From the NCBI RefSeq assembly GCF_000208745.1, contig NC_030856.1, positions 12,102,719 through 12,166,718 on the forward strand: a stretch of DNA of 64,000 bases, given 5' to 3'. Origin of the DNA: Theobroma cacao. Lineage: Eukaryota > Streptophyta > Magnoliopsida > Malvales > Malvaceae. Position numbers and translations under genes: made by a program. The notes beneath the pieces are model-generated. The model did not search any database. It was given only the letters and a program-made list of their open reading frames with translations, and had not been told where the DNA came from. Of this stretch, positions 44,301 through 56,100 are shown piece by piece. Position 1 is the stretch's first letter. The number at the start of each line of letters is the position of its first letter.

Positions 44301-47300
44301 AGATTGGACATAAAAAGTAAAGAATTCAAAAATCCATAAATGTCAATTTCATTTCACTTTATGTAATCAAACTTTTGTCACCACCTTTTAAAAGAAGATA
44401 AAAAGTAAGGCAAGTAGGAGGGATTTGATTACTAGTCTTCTAAAGAAAGATGTTACATTTTTCTTATTTGAATTTAATTTTCCATTATTATTATAGTAAT
44501 TAAGATTAAAACATGCACCTCATTCAAATTGTACCATCTTTTTAAAATTAATTATTCATTGGATCATTCAACTGTTAAAATTAAAAATTTGAATACGAAA
44601 ATTTTAAAATCGAATTACGAAATTAGAAAAAATGAGATTTATAATATTAAAAAATTTTTAAAAAACTTTTTTTGTATATTTTATATTCAAAGAGTTTTCC
44701 ATATTTAAAAAAAAAAGAAAAAAAGTAAAAAGTACAAATGTGAAAGGGGCGTGGGGTTAGATCACCTAGTTGCTTAAGATTCCAAAATATGTTCTTTCAT
44801 GTTGAGTTCATAAAAGAGGAAACATCAGGATCACTTTCTTTTTCACTGTCTTTCTTTACATAAACACCACCGCCCCATCCTCACTCTCACTCCACCGCCG
44901 TGGACTACACCCTCTCTAAAACCAACGAGTGTCTTCCCCACGCCGGTTAAAAAGGAATGAAAAGAGGAAGAAAGTGACACGTAGGCAAAAGACAAAAGGG
45001 TTTAACCGGGACAAGGGAAGTCACGGAACTGTACGTGCAACGGACTACGGAAAAGAGAGCGCTCATCCGGTAATTGCGCTGTCCAACATTTTTTTTCACT
45101 TGTCCCTGTTTTCCTTTCATTTCCTTCCCAAATTTTAATATACTCCTTTCCTTTTTTTAGGTTTAATAATAAGTATGAAAATTCATTTTAAAATATAAGA
45201 ATAATAATTTTTAGTGTTTAATAAATTAAAATTAATGTAATTTTAAAACATTTTAAAATAAGAGGTGATTCAATTGATAATTATCTTCATTTTTTGTTTT
45301 TTGAACAATCCTTAAATTATATACAAAAATTCTTATTTTTATTATTTGAATCAAGTTTTTAGTCCTTATCATTAACAGATGATTAATTATCATTAATTGA
45401 AATATAAAAGCTTAAATGAATATAATAGAAGAATAATGATTTATTTAATTTTTTAAAATAATGTAAACCTTTTACAAGTATTATATCATAAATCAATTAT
45501 TTAATCTTTCGAATTTTCACGTCAACATAAGATATGTTAAATTTAATAAACAATTATTCATTCGAGATTAATTTTAATAGGAAACATCATTGTGGCTTGA
45601 GTTCATAATCCAAGAAGGAAAAAAACCCAAATGTGGAGAGGCAATGGACCATTCATTTGAACCAAACCTTGGTTGGTTGTAAAGAATATATCAAAGTTTG
45701 AATGTAGGTATATTTAGACAAAAAAAGTTGGTCTAAATACCACTAAATGCATTCAACTTGTTAAAGCTCTATTCTTATTTCAAATAAACTATTTATTACA
45801 TATTCAAAATTTGTGGATACAAATTTTCGTTTTATAAAAAATTTCCAACATTTATTTTTAATGTCCCTACTTCTTTAAGGGGTAAACTCACAAAATGATT
45901 TTAAAAAAAGTTGTAACTCAATCGCTTTGGATGTGATCAGTTTTAGCTTCTTTCGAGATTAATTAAGGAATTAATTACCGTTACTTAAAGAAGGAGATTA
46001 GAAATGATGGCAGATAATAATACTTTAATAAAATCCAATTTTCCAAATGTTGAAAAATTACTTACCCTTCGTTAAATAAAGCAAAAGAAATCTAGGATCT
46101 TGTTCATGTTTGATTTAGTGTAATTGAGTCTAATTAAACAATTAATTACCGATCCTCCAAATCAAGTTCCAGTATGACAAGATAAAGTGCGATCAACTTC
46201 ATGTCAAGATTCCGGCCTTGAGAATATTTTGTCTTAGATTTTTGGAATCTTGGCTGTTTTTCTACTTAATTATGCTCTTCCTTACATATTTACTTAATTA
46301 TAACCATTACATTAAAACAATTTTTTTTACTTTAATAATATAGATTTAATAGGAAAAGTAATAAATAAATTAACAGAAACTAAACTTGACTGAACTCAAC
46401 ATACCACAAGACTTGAATATAAAATCTAAAAACATCACGATCTCTTTTTTGTTATTGAAAATAAGTCTATTATTATAGTGACAAATTTAAGATTTTACAT
46501 GAAAAATAATTAAAAATAATTATATTATATATCTCAAATTTTATAGATATGATAGTAAAAACAAATTAAAACTTTAAAGGTGACAGCCACCACCGTGACT
46601 TCGCCAGTGCCCTTTAATTAAATGTGTGAGTTTTTAGAACCTATAATTACAAACCTTGTTTTGAATTTCTCATGTGATAGAATGCAAATTTATTGGTTTT
46701 CGAGTTTTGGTATACAAATAAGTACCATCTATTATTAGAGTGGGCATGGTGTTATAATTAACTCCATCTTAATAAACAAGTTTATTAAACTTAAAACAAG
46801 TTTTGCCTTCTCTTATATATATCAATTTAATGAGTATTTTTCATCATGTAATTTGAAAGTGAAAGAGAGAACTGTTGTTTGGTTTATTTAATTTTAACAT
46901 ATACTTTTAATACACTTTAATGGTAAATATCTGCTATGATGTCAGAGAGTTTAACTTTTGATTTTAAAAAAAAATTTTTTTGCTTTATTTAGCTAACACT
47001 TTCCTATTCTGAATTGAATAATTTATTTAGTTTTAGATTCTTTCTTTTAATAGCTTATTTGGTTAATAATATGCTAAATTCTTTATTGAAACTAGAGTTT
47101 ACATGTACTTATAAATTATCAGAAAACTAATAATTCAATATATAATTACCTAATTAGAAAATGTACTTTTTTTTCTTCTTTTAGAGAAAAAGCAATTTGA
47201 TTTAATTTTTTAAATAAAAAGATACATGCAAACGTCGTTAAGCTAAATACATGGATATTAAACAGAACATACCTCAATCAAGGCAGCTATTGAATAAGGG

Positions 47301-47460
47301 AAGGAGCTTTGTTTAAGCTTAATCGGTTACATCATCCCTTCTTCACCTTTGCACCCGAACAGGCTGGCCGCCCCACTCATAAATGGAGTCAAAAAACCAT
47401 TAGTTTAAAAAAATAAAATAAAAATTACTTTAGTAAAAAAAAAAAATAAAAAAAAATAAA
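41374..47460. other. Intergenic; GC-richer islands but no supportable gene
   Basis: Open frames at 41734-42003 and 42056-42286 are low-complexity and unsupported. A GC-richer island at 43020-43870 mixes CTCACACTGGGTCGGC-type words, a TATTTATAC box and AAATTATAAATTTTT-type repeats ending in CTCTACTAGCCCCCTCTG. It resembles degraded transposon ends but is unclassified. A second island at 44860-45100 (CACCACCGCCCCATCC, GACACGTAGGC, TTTAACCGGGAC) could be regulatory or the remnant of a gene start. Confidence 0.45.
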
Positions 47461-47501
47461 AAATGAGAGTAATTGTACCTGCCAAGTACTCCTACCTGTA
47501 C

Positions 47502-47522
47502 CTCTCTCTCTCTCTCTCTCTC
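47502..47522. repeat. (CT)10 tract upstream of the SAUR gene
   Basis: Ten CT dinucleotides about 60 bp upstream of the TATA box, within a longer pyrimidine-rich promoter. Confidence 0.9.
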
Positions 47523-47582
47523 ATCATCACCTTTCTATGTGTATCCCTTCTTTATTCCCCTCCCTCTCTCTTCCCTTCCCTT

Positions 47583-47590
47583 TATATATT
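47583..47590 (+). promoter_or_regulatory. TATA box of the SAUR gene
   Basis: TATATATT lies 114-121 bp before the ATG at 47704. Pyrimidine-rich sequence follows about 30 bp downstream, where transcription would start, implying a 5' leader of roughly 80-90 bases. Confidence 0.6.
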
Positions 47591-47703
47591 CCCCTCACTC
47601 TCCTTCATCCTCCAAACTCTCTTCCTCTCCTTTCTCAACGAACTAAACAACAACGCCAACAGATTTACACTCGAAGGTTTCTCTTCTTCCCATAAAACGC
47701 CAA

Positions 47704-48147
47704 ATGAAGCAACTCATTCGCCGTCTTTCCCGCGTCGCCGACGCTTCCTCCCAGTACAGCCTCCTCCGGTCCAACGCCTCGGCCCCCACCTCTACCACCA
47801 CGCGCCACCGCACCGTCACGCGTCGAGCTGAATCTTTCCGAGTCGCGGTATCCTCGTTGAAGAAGTCGACGAGGCGGTCAGTTCCCGAAGGCCACGTGCC
47901 CGTTTACGTAGGGGAAGAGATGGAGCGTTTCGTGGTGAACGCGGAGTTGCTGAACCATCCGGTTTTCATCGGGTTGCTTAATAAGTCGGCTCAAGAGTAC
48001 GGGTACGAACAGAAAGGGGTGCTTCATATTCCTTGTCACGTGCTGGTTTTCGAACGGGTTTTGGAAGCGTTGAGACTTGGGGTTGAGTCACGTGACCTCC
48101 AGGATCTCCTTCGTTCTTTCTCCGACGACTGTTTTTTGGAGTACTAG
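47704..48147 (+). CDS. SAUR-family auxin-responsive protein
   Basis: Intact intronless gene of 147 residues, the usual structure for SAURs. The N-terminus MKQLIRRLSRVADASSQYSL and a basic, Ser/Thr-rich stretch precede the SAUR domain (about residues 58-130). Landmarks are SVPEGHVPVYVGEEMERFVV, AELLNHPVFIGLLNKSAQEY, GYEQKGVLHIPC and VFERVLEALRLG. The N-terminal signature resembles the SAUR76-78 clade of Arabidopsis; that subgroup call is an inference. Family role: small, short-lived proteins that promote cell expansion, many by inhibiting PP2C.D phosphatases and so activating plasma-membrane H+-ATPases. The ATG at 47704 is chosen because it starts the conserved N-terminus. No canonical TGTCTC auxin element was noted in the first 400 bp upstream. 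Confidence 0.93.
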   Translation: MKQLIRRLSRVADASSQYSLLRSNASAPTSTTTRHRTVTRRAESFRVAVSSLKKSTRRSVPEGHVPVYVGEEMERFVVNAELLNHPVFIGLLNKSAQEYGYEQKGVLHIPCHVLVFERVLEALRLGVESRDLQDLLRSFSDDCFLEY

Positions 48148-49315
48148 GAGAAAGAGGAACAGCACGAGGTCGTTTTGCCTTTTTTTTTTTTCTGTGTAAA
48201 TATAGAAGGTTAAAGGAAAAAGTGAAGAAATTTAGCGGTTCTGTTTTTTGGGTAGTCCGTCAGTGTAAAGAGGACTGAACAGAAATGGAGGAAATGTTTT
48301 TCTTTTTGCCCTATTTTTTGTGTTTAATTTATACTATTTTTCTTGGTTCAGATTTAATCTTCTGTTTGGTACTTGAGAAAATCATAACGAGAAGGAAAGT
48401 TTAGGTTCTTACAGCTGTCATTCATGTGTCAATCGGTTTTTAACAAGCTGCAATTTTCTATTTGGTTTCAAGGAAAACTGAAAAGGGAAAATTAGACAAT
48501 TGAAAACACGATTATTTTCTTGGATGTTGAGAAAATCCAACGACTCTAAAGCCAAGTGAGTTATCTTTCTTCAATTGCGTGTATTTCATGTTTCAAAAAT
48601 TAGGTAAGTCTTCGAAATTCTGATTTTTTCTTTTACTTGTATTCATATTTTTTCTGATACGTTCTTGGAGTATTTTCTTGACATCCAAACAGGGGGTTGA
48701 ACTATAGTCAGTGGAACATTGAGAGTGTTGGGGGGGCAGATCTGTAATTTGGCGAACATTCGGTGGTTGTTTTCTATTCCGATGTAAAAGGTGGTGGTTA
48801 CGGTGAGGGTATTTCGGGAAGATGCGAAAATTAGGATACAGGCGTCATTGATGATGTTGTTTGAGGGTTGGTTTAGCATGGAATATGCTGCCTAGCAGCT
48901 GGAAGCATCTTAGAAAATTGCATCCCCTAATATTCTCTATTCAGTTAATTTTTATTTTTATTTTTAACAATGTTGATATTTTAACTTCAAATTTTCTAGA
49001 TATCAAGCACTTATTGCTAGATCCATTTATTAAGTAATAAAGGAGTCAGCAAAAGCGAGTCAAAAGAATAAATGCATTTAATTTTTTTTGTTTAAATAAA
49101 TTTTCCTTTTTTATCTAAATTTTGTAAATTCTTTTATTTTTGACATAATATTTTAAAAAATTTTAAATTATTTAAATAAATTTTTATTCTGTTAATACTT
49201 CAACTCAAAATGTTACTTGTCATTTTATATCACATAATGATGACAAGATATATTGATGTGATATAAAAATATAATCATGTGATATTTTTTAAATTCTATT
49301 TGATTTAATATTATG

Positions 49316-49340
49316 TATATATATATATATATATATATAT
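49316..49340. repeat. (TA)n microsatellite
   Basis: About twelve TA dinucleotides in non-coding DNA. Confidence 0.95.
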
Positions 49341-50830
49341 TCTTTTATTAAATACTTAAATCAATTATTTTTTTATGAAAGAAATTTTATCAAGTTAGTT
49401 ACACTTAAATCAAACATTAGTAGACTGTTACAAATAGTATTATTATTTTTATTTATTTGGTAAATAATCTTGTATTTTTGACATAATTGCATTGTGATGT
49501 AATATTGGGCCCTTACAAATATTTTTTTTCCCAAAATAATTGCATTTCCTTTGGAATTATTGAAGAGTCTCATTCTTGAGTTTGAGATTTTAATTTGTTC
49601 TAATTAATTAAAAAAGCTGATTAATTAACTAACCAAATCCTAAATAATTGGCGTCTTAAAATTTTAATTTATAAGTCTCAAACTCTTATCATTAGATATT
49701 TTTCGTTTTTGAATTTTAATTAGCTAACTACTAAACAAAAAAAAAAAGAAAAATAATGTATTTTCAAGGGGATAAAATTATAATAAGTAAAGACAAGCGG
49801 AAAGTGTAGGATAAGGGGGAAGGTCCAAACACAAAAGTGAGGAAACCAAAAAAATGTAAAAGAGGCGAATGTTACGGCAGTTAATGTGGCAACACTAATC
49901 ATTCCGCAGCAAACTGTCAAAAGCGGTTTTAATTGAAGAAGATTATGCTGTTAAATCAGATTATATTGCGGTAATCCCATGTGTTCCCCCAACTAAAAAC
50001 AATTCCCAACCAATTTTATTAGGTAAGTTGCACTTGCAGTTATGGATCAGTATATGCATCCCACCCTGTTTACTTATTTTCTAATATCAATTTTGGAATC
50101 ACACACGTAATAATAATAATAATATTAATAAAAATAATTAATAATAAATCCCTTTTTGTATTTTTTAAGAAAGGGATTCAAACACATACTCTTTAAGCAA
50201 AGAGATTACACATTAATCAACACTTAAGTGCAATCACTTTTTATATTTTAACAGTAGATATATGAGGTTTTATTATAATAAAAATTGTAGACATACTAAT
50301 ATAATTACATTTACGATATACAGTGACGGAATCAAGATAGTGGTGGAAGCCATCTCTCGGTTTTTAATTTTGTATTATTATGTATATAATGACTTTATAT
50401 GATTATTCTTTATCTACTTTTTGTACAAAATCTTTAAAAGTTCAATATTTATTGTAAGAAAAACGTTTATTATCGAGACAAATGATCTTACCAATTGATC
50501 GAATTTATCGTGGACAAGACTCATATACGTGAAATTGAACTTAGGAGGGAATATTGTCAATTTGATAGAAAACATGTGAGTAGGTTAAAGAGGTCACAAG
50601 CAAGAGTAGTGCAGGTGGAACAATCGTCCTTTTTATCTCTTTGGGTATTGCACGTCGGATGAAGACCCCACGATGCAAATTGGCTCAGCTTTGGCCTTTG
50701 AGAATAACTTTATTTATTTATTTTTCTCATTACAAAGCAATGAAAAATGTTTCATTATATGAAACGATATCATCAACCAAATTAAGGTTAAAATCAATTG
50801 ATTAAGGGCTTAATCAACCAAATTCGTTGA

Positions 50831-50842
50831 CCCCCCCCCCCC
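50831..50842. repeat. Homopolymer of 12 C
   Basis: Uninterrupted C run in AT-rich intergenic DNA. The length may be unreliable in the assembly. Confidence 0.9.
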
Positions 50843-53189
50843 AAGTACGATTTGATGCCTTAATCAAGAAAAATAAATTGGACAATCGTCTTAGGCCACC
50901 AAAAGAATTATATGCCAAAGTGTTGGAAAAAAGTATGTCTTTGATTCAAATTAATTAAACTAAATTATAGTAATTAAAATAGTGATCAAACTTTGACAAG
51001 TCAGAGGGAAATATGTGACCAACCTAATCTCACTTGACTCAAAAGCCTCCATTTTTTTATTTGACTTAAAGGAAGAAAAAAATGTTCTTTGTTTTCTAAA
51101 ATCGATGATGATTTGTGGGTAATTCAATATATGTTTTTTTTTTTTTTAATTTTCTAAAGGAATAAAAGACTTGCACATGGAGAGCAAGAAAAAGTCTTGA
51201 TACTATGAATGACAGTGTTTTATTTTCAATTATCTATTCTAAGTATTTAGAATGTTCAAAGAGTTCTCTTCCTAGTCTACTTATATTTGAAAAGGAAATT
51301 TAGGTATACATGATACAAATTTCTTCCCTTAAACGCGTTTATACATTAGGTGAATAAGTTTACTATCCCATTTTTACAAGACAGATTGAATTCTTAAAGT
51401 TGAATCTTGGTCCCCGAGATCAAAATTTTCTTAGCATATGTAGTTGAATTAATTTGAAGAATTTTGAAAGATTTGGTTTGAAAATGATGGCCAAAGTTAA
51501 AGAGATTTTGAAAATTGTAATAATGGGTAGAGTTTAATATCTACAATAACAAAATCCAATTATGATACGCAGGATACGTAAAGAAAAGATTTTTATGTCT
51601 CTTCTTATACAGTCTCGTATCATTATTTATAATAGAAGGTTTATTTTTTTTATAAAACCTTTCTTTTAATGAGATTAGATTTCAAGAGGTGGTAGAATAG
51701 TGATGCATTTGATATAATTTTATATCAAGCATTAAGGAGGATATCAAAGTAAAGGATTAAAAAAAAGGAAAGAAAGATAGAAGATGATGAGGCACTTTGG
51801 GACTTGGTCATGGCTTCTGACAAGTTGGCCACCACAAGTTAGGAAAGAAAAAGGCTTGGATAAAAACAAAAATGTCCATAGAAAAGCAGAGAAGGAAAGA
51901 AAACAAAAAAAGGTGGAAGCTTCGAATATTCTATTGATCCGGATATCAAAGGATTTGACAATATGAACTCAGAGTTCTGAGTACAAGCTTTTATCGTACA
52001 TATAAATAAATAAATAAATAAATAATATATGTTGTTAGAATAGAATATTAGTAGAACAAATTTATAAAATAAATTTTTTAGCTGAGAAGAATATAAGCTG
52101 TTTACAGCTTATCATCCATAAAAAGAGTATAAACTCTGAGAATGGACAACTAAGTCCATACTGTATTTTATTAATATTTCTAAAGATATGATCATATATA
52201 TAAATATTATTATGACGTAACGCGATCTTTATCGTTATTTATTTACTTTGTATTATATGTAAAATTCTTGTATAGTTAATGAGAAAAACAAGAGTAACTT
52301 GTGATTGGGAAGACCTTGGTACCCATTGTTTGTTTGTTTGTATGTTTTTTAAATCAAGACTAATAAAGAATAGAATGGATTGTAGTATAAGATTAGTAAA
52401 GTATAGAACAAGGCAAAGGGTAAATTAATAAAAGTCCAAGAATAATGTTTGGACCAAACATTTTGACGCGTGCTAGCACAGTTGCAAAGGAATGAATGCA
52501 TGCCCTTGATATACGGTGAAAGGCACATGCATGGGAATGGGCAACGGTGGAGACACGTTCACCTTTTCTTAATCATCTTCAATATCTTTGAATTTTATCC
52601 TTTTCGACAAACCAAAGGTGTTTTTGCTGTTACGGGCTTTGGGAGATGAGTCCTTGACCATTATAATTATTATTATTATTATCATTGTTTCTTCTTTTGT
52701 TAGGAGGAAATGATTGACAATCTGATTAAAAGGGCAATAGAAAACATGTGGATGCAAGATATGAACCACATGGGTTTGTTTTGTGGGTTCCAGCTAACTG
52801 TTACACTGTTAGGATCTTAACTTCATAGTTTGAAGATTCTTCCTTTTTTTTTTTTTCCTGAATTCCCCATGTTAAGGCCTCACATGAAGCACTAATTACT
52901 ACTAGATAACCATTTATCCATAAACAAATATGTAGATAAGATGCCATGGGTTGATACCTTGAACTTGGATTTCTATCAAATGGCAGGGCCTAACAATTTG
53001 CCCATTCCTCATGTTCTCTTTAGGAAAGAGATATTACTTTGTGAAATGAATTAAAAAGCATGGTGGGCATCAGAAATCGACCAAAATTGTGATATTAGCA
53101 TTACCAAATGCTGACTTACAACCCTAAACTGAATTCTCAAAATTTAATGGCAAAAACACTGCATTCTCAAAATTTTTGAACTTCATATT

Positions 53190-56100
53190 TCAGTTGACAG
53201 GCAACGGCTTTTTGCTTTTCTTGGTTTTGTGCTTTAATGACTTCCTTTGCTTCTTGTATTCTTCATATAACTGTAAGGATGACCTTGTTCGGTCCAACTC
53301 GCCCCTTAATCTCTCATTCTCCTTAATGTCCCGAAGAAGCATGAAATGCCTGCCGAGTTTTTTGCTCACCTCGTTTTCATCTATTGAAGTAGGGTTGATA
53401 GAAGCTAATGTCGAAGGCCCGGTGCCTCTTTTCCTCTTGTTATTTGATTTCTGAGTGCTGAATTTTGGGTCGAATGACTCCTGTTCTAGTGACAAGTTTA
53501 TAAAAGCTTGTTGAGGAGAGATGGAGAGATAAACCTGGTTCTGAGCAGTGTTCATGCAAGAGATGCTTGAAGCCAGTGTTGACACGGTTGGGTGATAGTG
53601 TTTGGATAGAAGATTCAGTTCCCAAAGGACGGAAGCGAGTGCACCACTTAAGTTGGGGTCTGAGGCATATGGTTGGTATTTCTGCAAATCAAATAATTGT
53701 TTTGCATTGGTCACAATTCAAGACAAAAACCCAACAATTCCATTCATGTCTGCTACTAAAACAACCAAAATTCATAAACCAGTGCAGTAATTGTGATACC
53801 AATGAACAAACTGCAAGATTTTGGTACAAAAATTATAAAAAAAGCAACTAATACCATAGATATTTAACAATTTTACACATCATAACAAAGAACTTACCTC
53901 AAACCAGTTGGGTTAATAAGATGCTATGGGTTGGCATAATATTGTTTAGAAACTACAAATTTTATGCTTCATTATCATTCCCAATCTGTATTCCTCCCCC
54001 CTACTTCAGGTCATTCTTTCATAATGCATCGCAAAACTTAGAAGATTTTCCAAATAAAGATGAATCCAGCATAAATATTGGTCAGAGAGAAAATTGATGA
54101 AATTGTAAGACAAATAATTGAAGTATTAGCCAAGAACGAAAGGTGGACATATTAATAGAACACTATGTGCAACAGGTGTCTCAACAAAATGCATATAAGA
54201 AAATTATTCTATCCTTTGAAGAGTAGCAAAATAGCTTACTGCAATGGATCCTGACACAGAGCCACCGCCAGCATCATTTTCTAATAGATTTCGGCACTTT
54301 ACATTTTTCTGAAGAAGATTCTTTAATGTTACCAAGGCTGCAAAATTTAAAAAAAAAAAACAGAAAAAATGCCTTAAAATACCATAATGAAGCACTTGAA
54401 ATCAAATAGGCAAGCAATTCAAATAATTAACACACCAGCCATGGATTCTGCAGATCCAAAGCACAAAGAAAATGTGGCTAAGCGTTTTGCAAATGCAGCT
54501 GCCTTTTGCATGTCATGTTGCCTATCATCACATAGCATGATCTTCAGAGCCTCAGCTAGCACTCCACCTTGATCTCTGCTGAATAGACATATGTTAAGTA
54601 TAAAATTTACCAGAGCTAAGCTGTTATTTATGCCAGATTACTACTGAAGTTGCAAGAATGCTGAAATCAATATTACTACTGAATAAAGTTACAACGAGCC
54701 AGCTACAGGAGACAAAACTGAGAAGTATCAAGTTACTATTAAGTCTCTCTCTCTAATGAGTGGATAACAGGAAAAATCTGCATCAGTCCATCCTCACATA
54801 AGGAGAATATGGAAGGAAAAATATTAAGGAAAGAGAGAAAATATCCTCTTGACGATGCAGATGACTGCACAGGCAAATCTATCTTCAATGCGTGCCTGCT
54901 TATTTCCTAGGAGCTATTCCTGCCATTATCCCACGTCCCTTGTCTTTACCGCTCTAGCAACTGCCATTCATTAGGTTTAAAGAGTAGAACAAGCCAGCAA
55001 GCAAGCAAACAAAAAAGCCTCCTCTCATCATTTGGGAAGGTGCACTGATTTTCTAATTTATTTAATCAGAGAAAATTAATTACCATAACTTTTGAAGGGA
55101 AGAAGCTATTATGATCACCTTAAAAAAGGCTTGAAACAAGCATGTCTCAACTGGCTTTTGCTGCTTAAGCAGCAGGAAAAGACTTCATCTAAGTTAACAT
55201 TTACTCCTAAGCTATGCTTTTAATTAGATAAATATAAGGGACAGCCAATACACTACTAACCTTCCAGGCCTGTACTCAAGTACAAGATTGTAAAGCTGGA
55301 CAAAAAAATCTTGTAAATCAACATTCAGAGCATCAAGATTGCTCGTCATAACTTTAAAAGCAACAATGCAGCAGTGAAGGCGCTCAGACACAGTCAAATT
55401 TTGTACTTTCTGGGCAGAAACATCTGAGTTGCTACCTCCAGAGGCAAGCCTTTTCAAATAATTCATAAGGTCTCCAATGTAATCCAAGTCAATCAGGTGA
55501 GAAAACTTTCCTAAACCGCTCAAACATGGAGCTAGAAGTGGATGTGCCCCAGATGCACCAGGAGTTGTACTACCATTTGCTTCGGAACTGGAAAGACAAT
55601 AACATAAAAAAAATTAACTGGTCTGCTAGTGAATTTAAAATATCATAATACAAAGACAAGACAGGTTGAACTTAAATAAAAAAAGATTGGCATAAAATGT
55701 TCATCTGGAAATTATTTTATCAGGTTGTCACCATTAACCAGCATAATCCACCGTTGTTTGGAAATCTCAATCAATGTTAGAGAAGTTATACTCTTTCAAT
55801 GGATAAAATCTGATTTTGTGTATGTTACTAAAATTCAGAAACATTTTCCCCGTCTTAAAACACATGCTGAAACTTAAGAGAGAGACAGTAAAGCCTGGAT
55901 GGAAACCAGCTTCCATTAACTTGCAGGGACAAGTTTGGACAAAAGACCAAGAAAACCCATCTTAATTGGCCACTAAACGCGGCACTGATGATTTCTCATG
56001 TCCTTACTTAAATTGCTATGACTATAGGCTGGCCCCGGTCAAGTCTAGGTCGTCAGAAATTAGTGTTCTTGCTGATTTCAGTTCTTCATGTTTATAGTTG

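Larger units (their letters stand above)
48148..53189. other. SAUR 3' region and intergenic DNA, no further gene seen
   Basis: The first ~200 bp would be the SAUR 3' UTR. Beyond that the DNA is AT-rich. The minus-strand frame 48643-48879 and others are unsupported. Simple repeats are present: (TA)n at 49316-49340, a run of 12 C at 50831-50842, AAAT repeats at 52002-52024. A CAGTGACGGAATCAAGAT motif near 50322 looks like a worn DNA-transposon end. Confidence 0.5.

Noticed and set aside
47463..47831. 122-codon frame overlapping the SAUR start
   Set aside because: It begins upstream of the likely transcription start, runs through the CT repeat and TATA box, and overlaps SAUR in another frame.
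48643..48879. 78-codon minus-strand frame as a gene
   Set aside because: No recognisable similarity, no start context and no neighbours suggesting function.
53567..53851. Plus-strand frames over the last NOC3 exon
   Set aside because: Shadows of the NOC3 coding strand.
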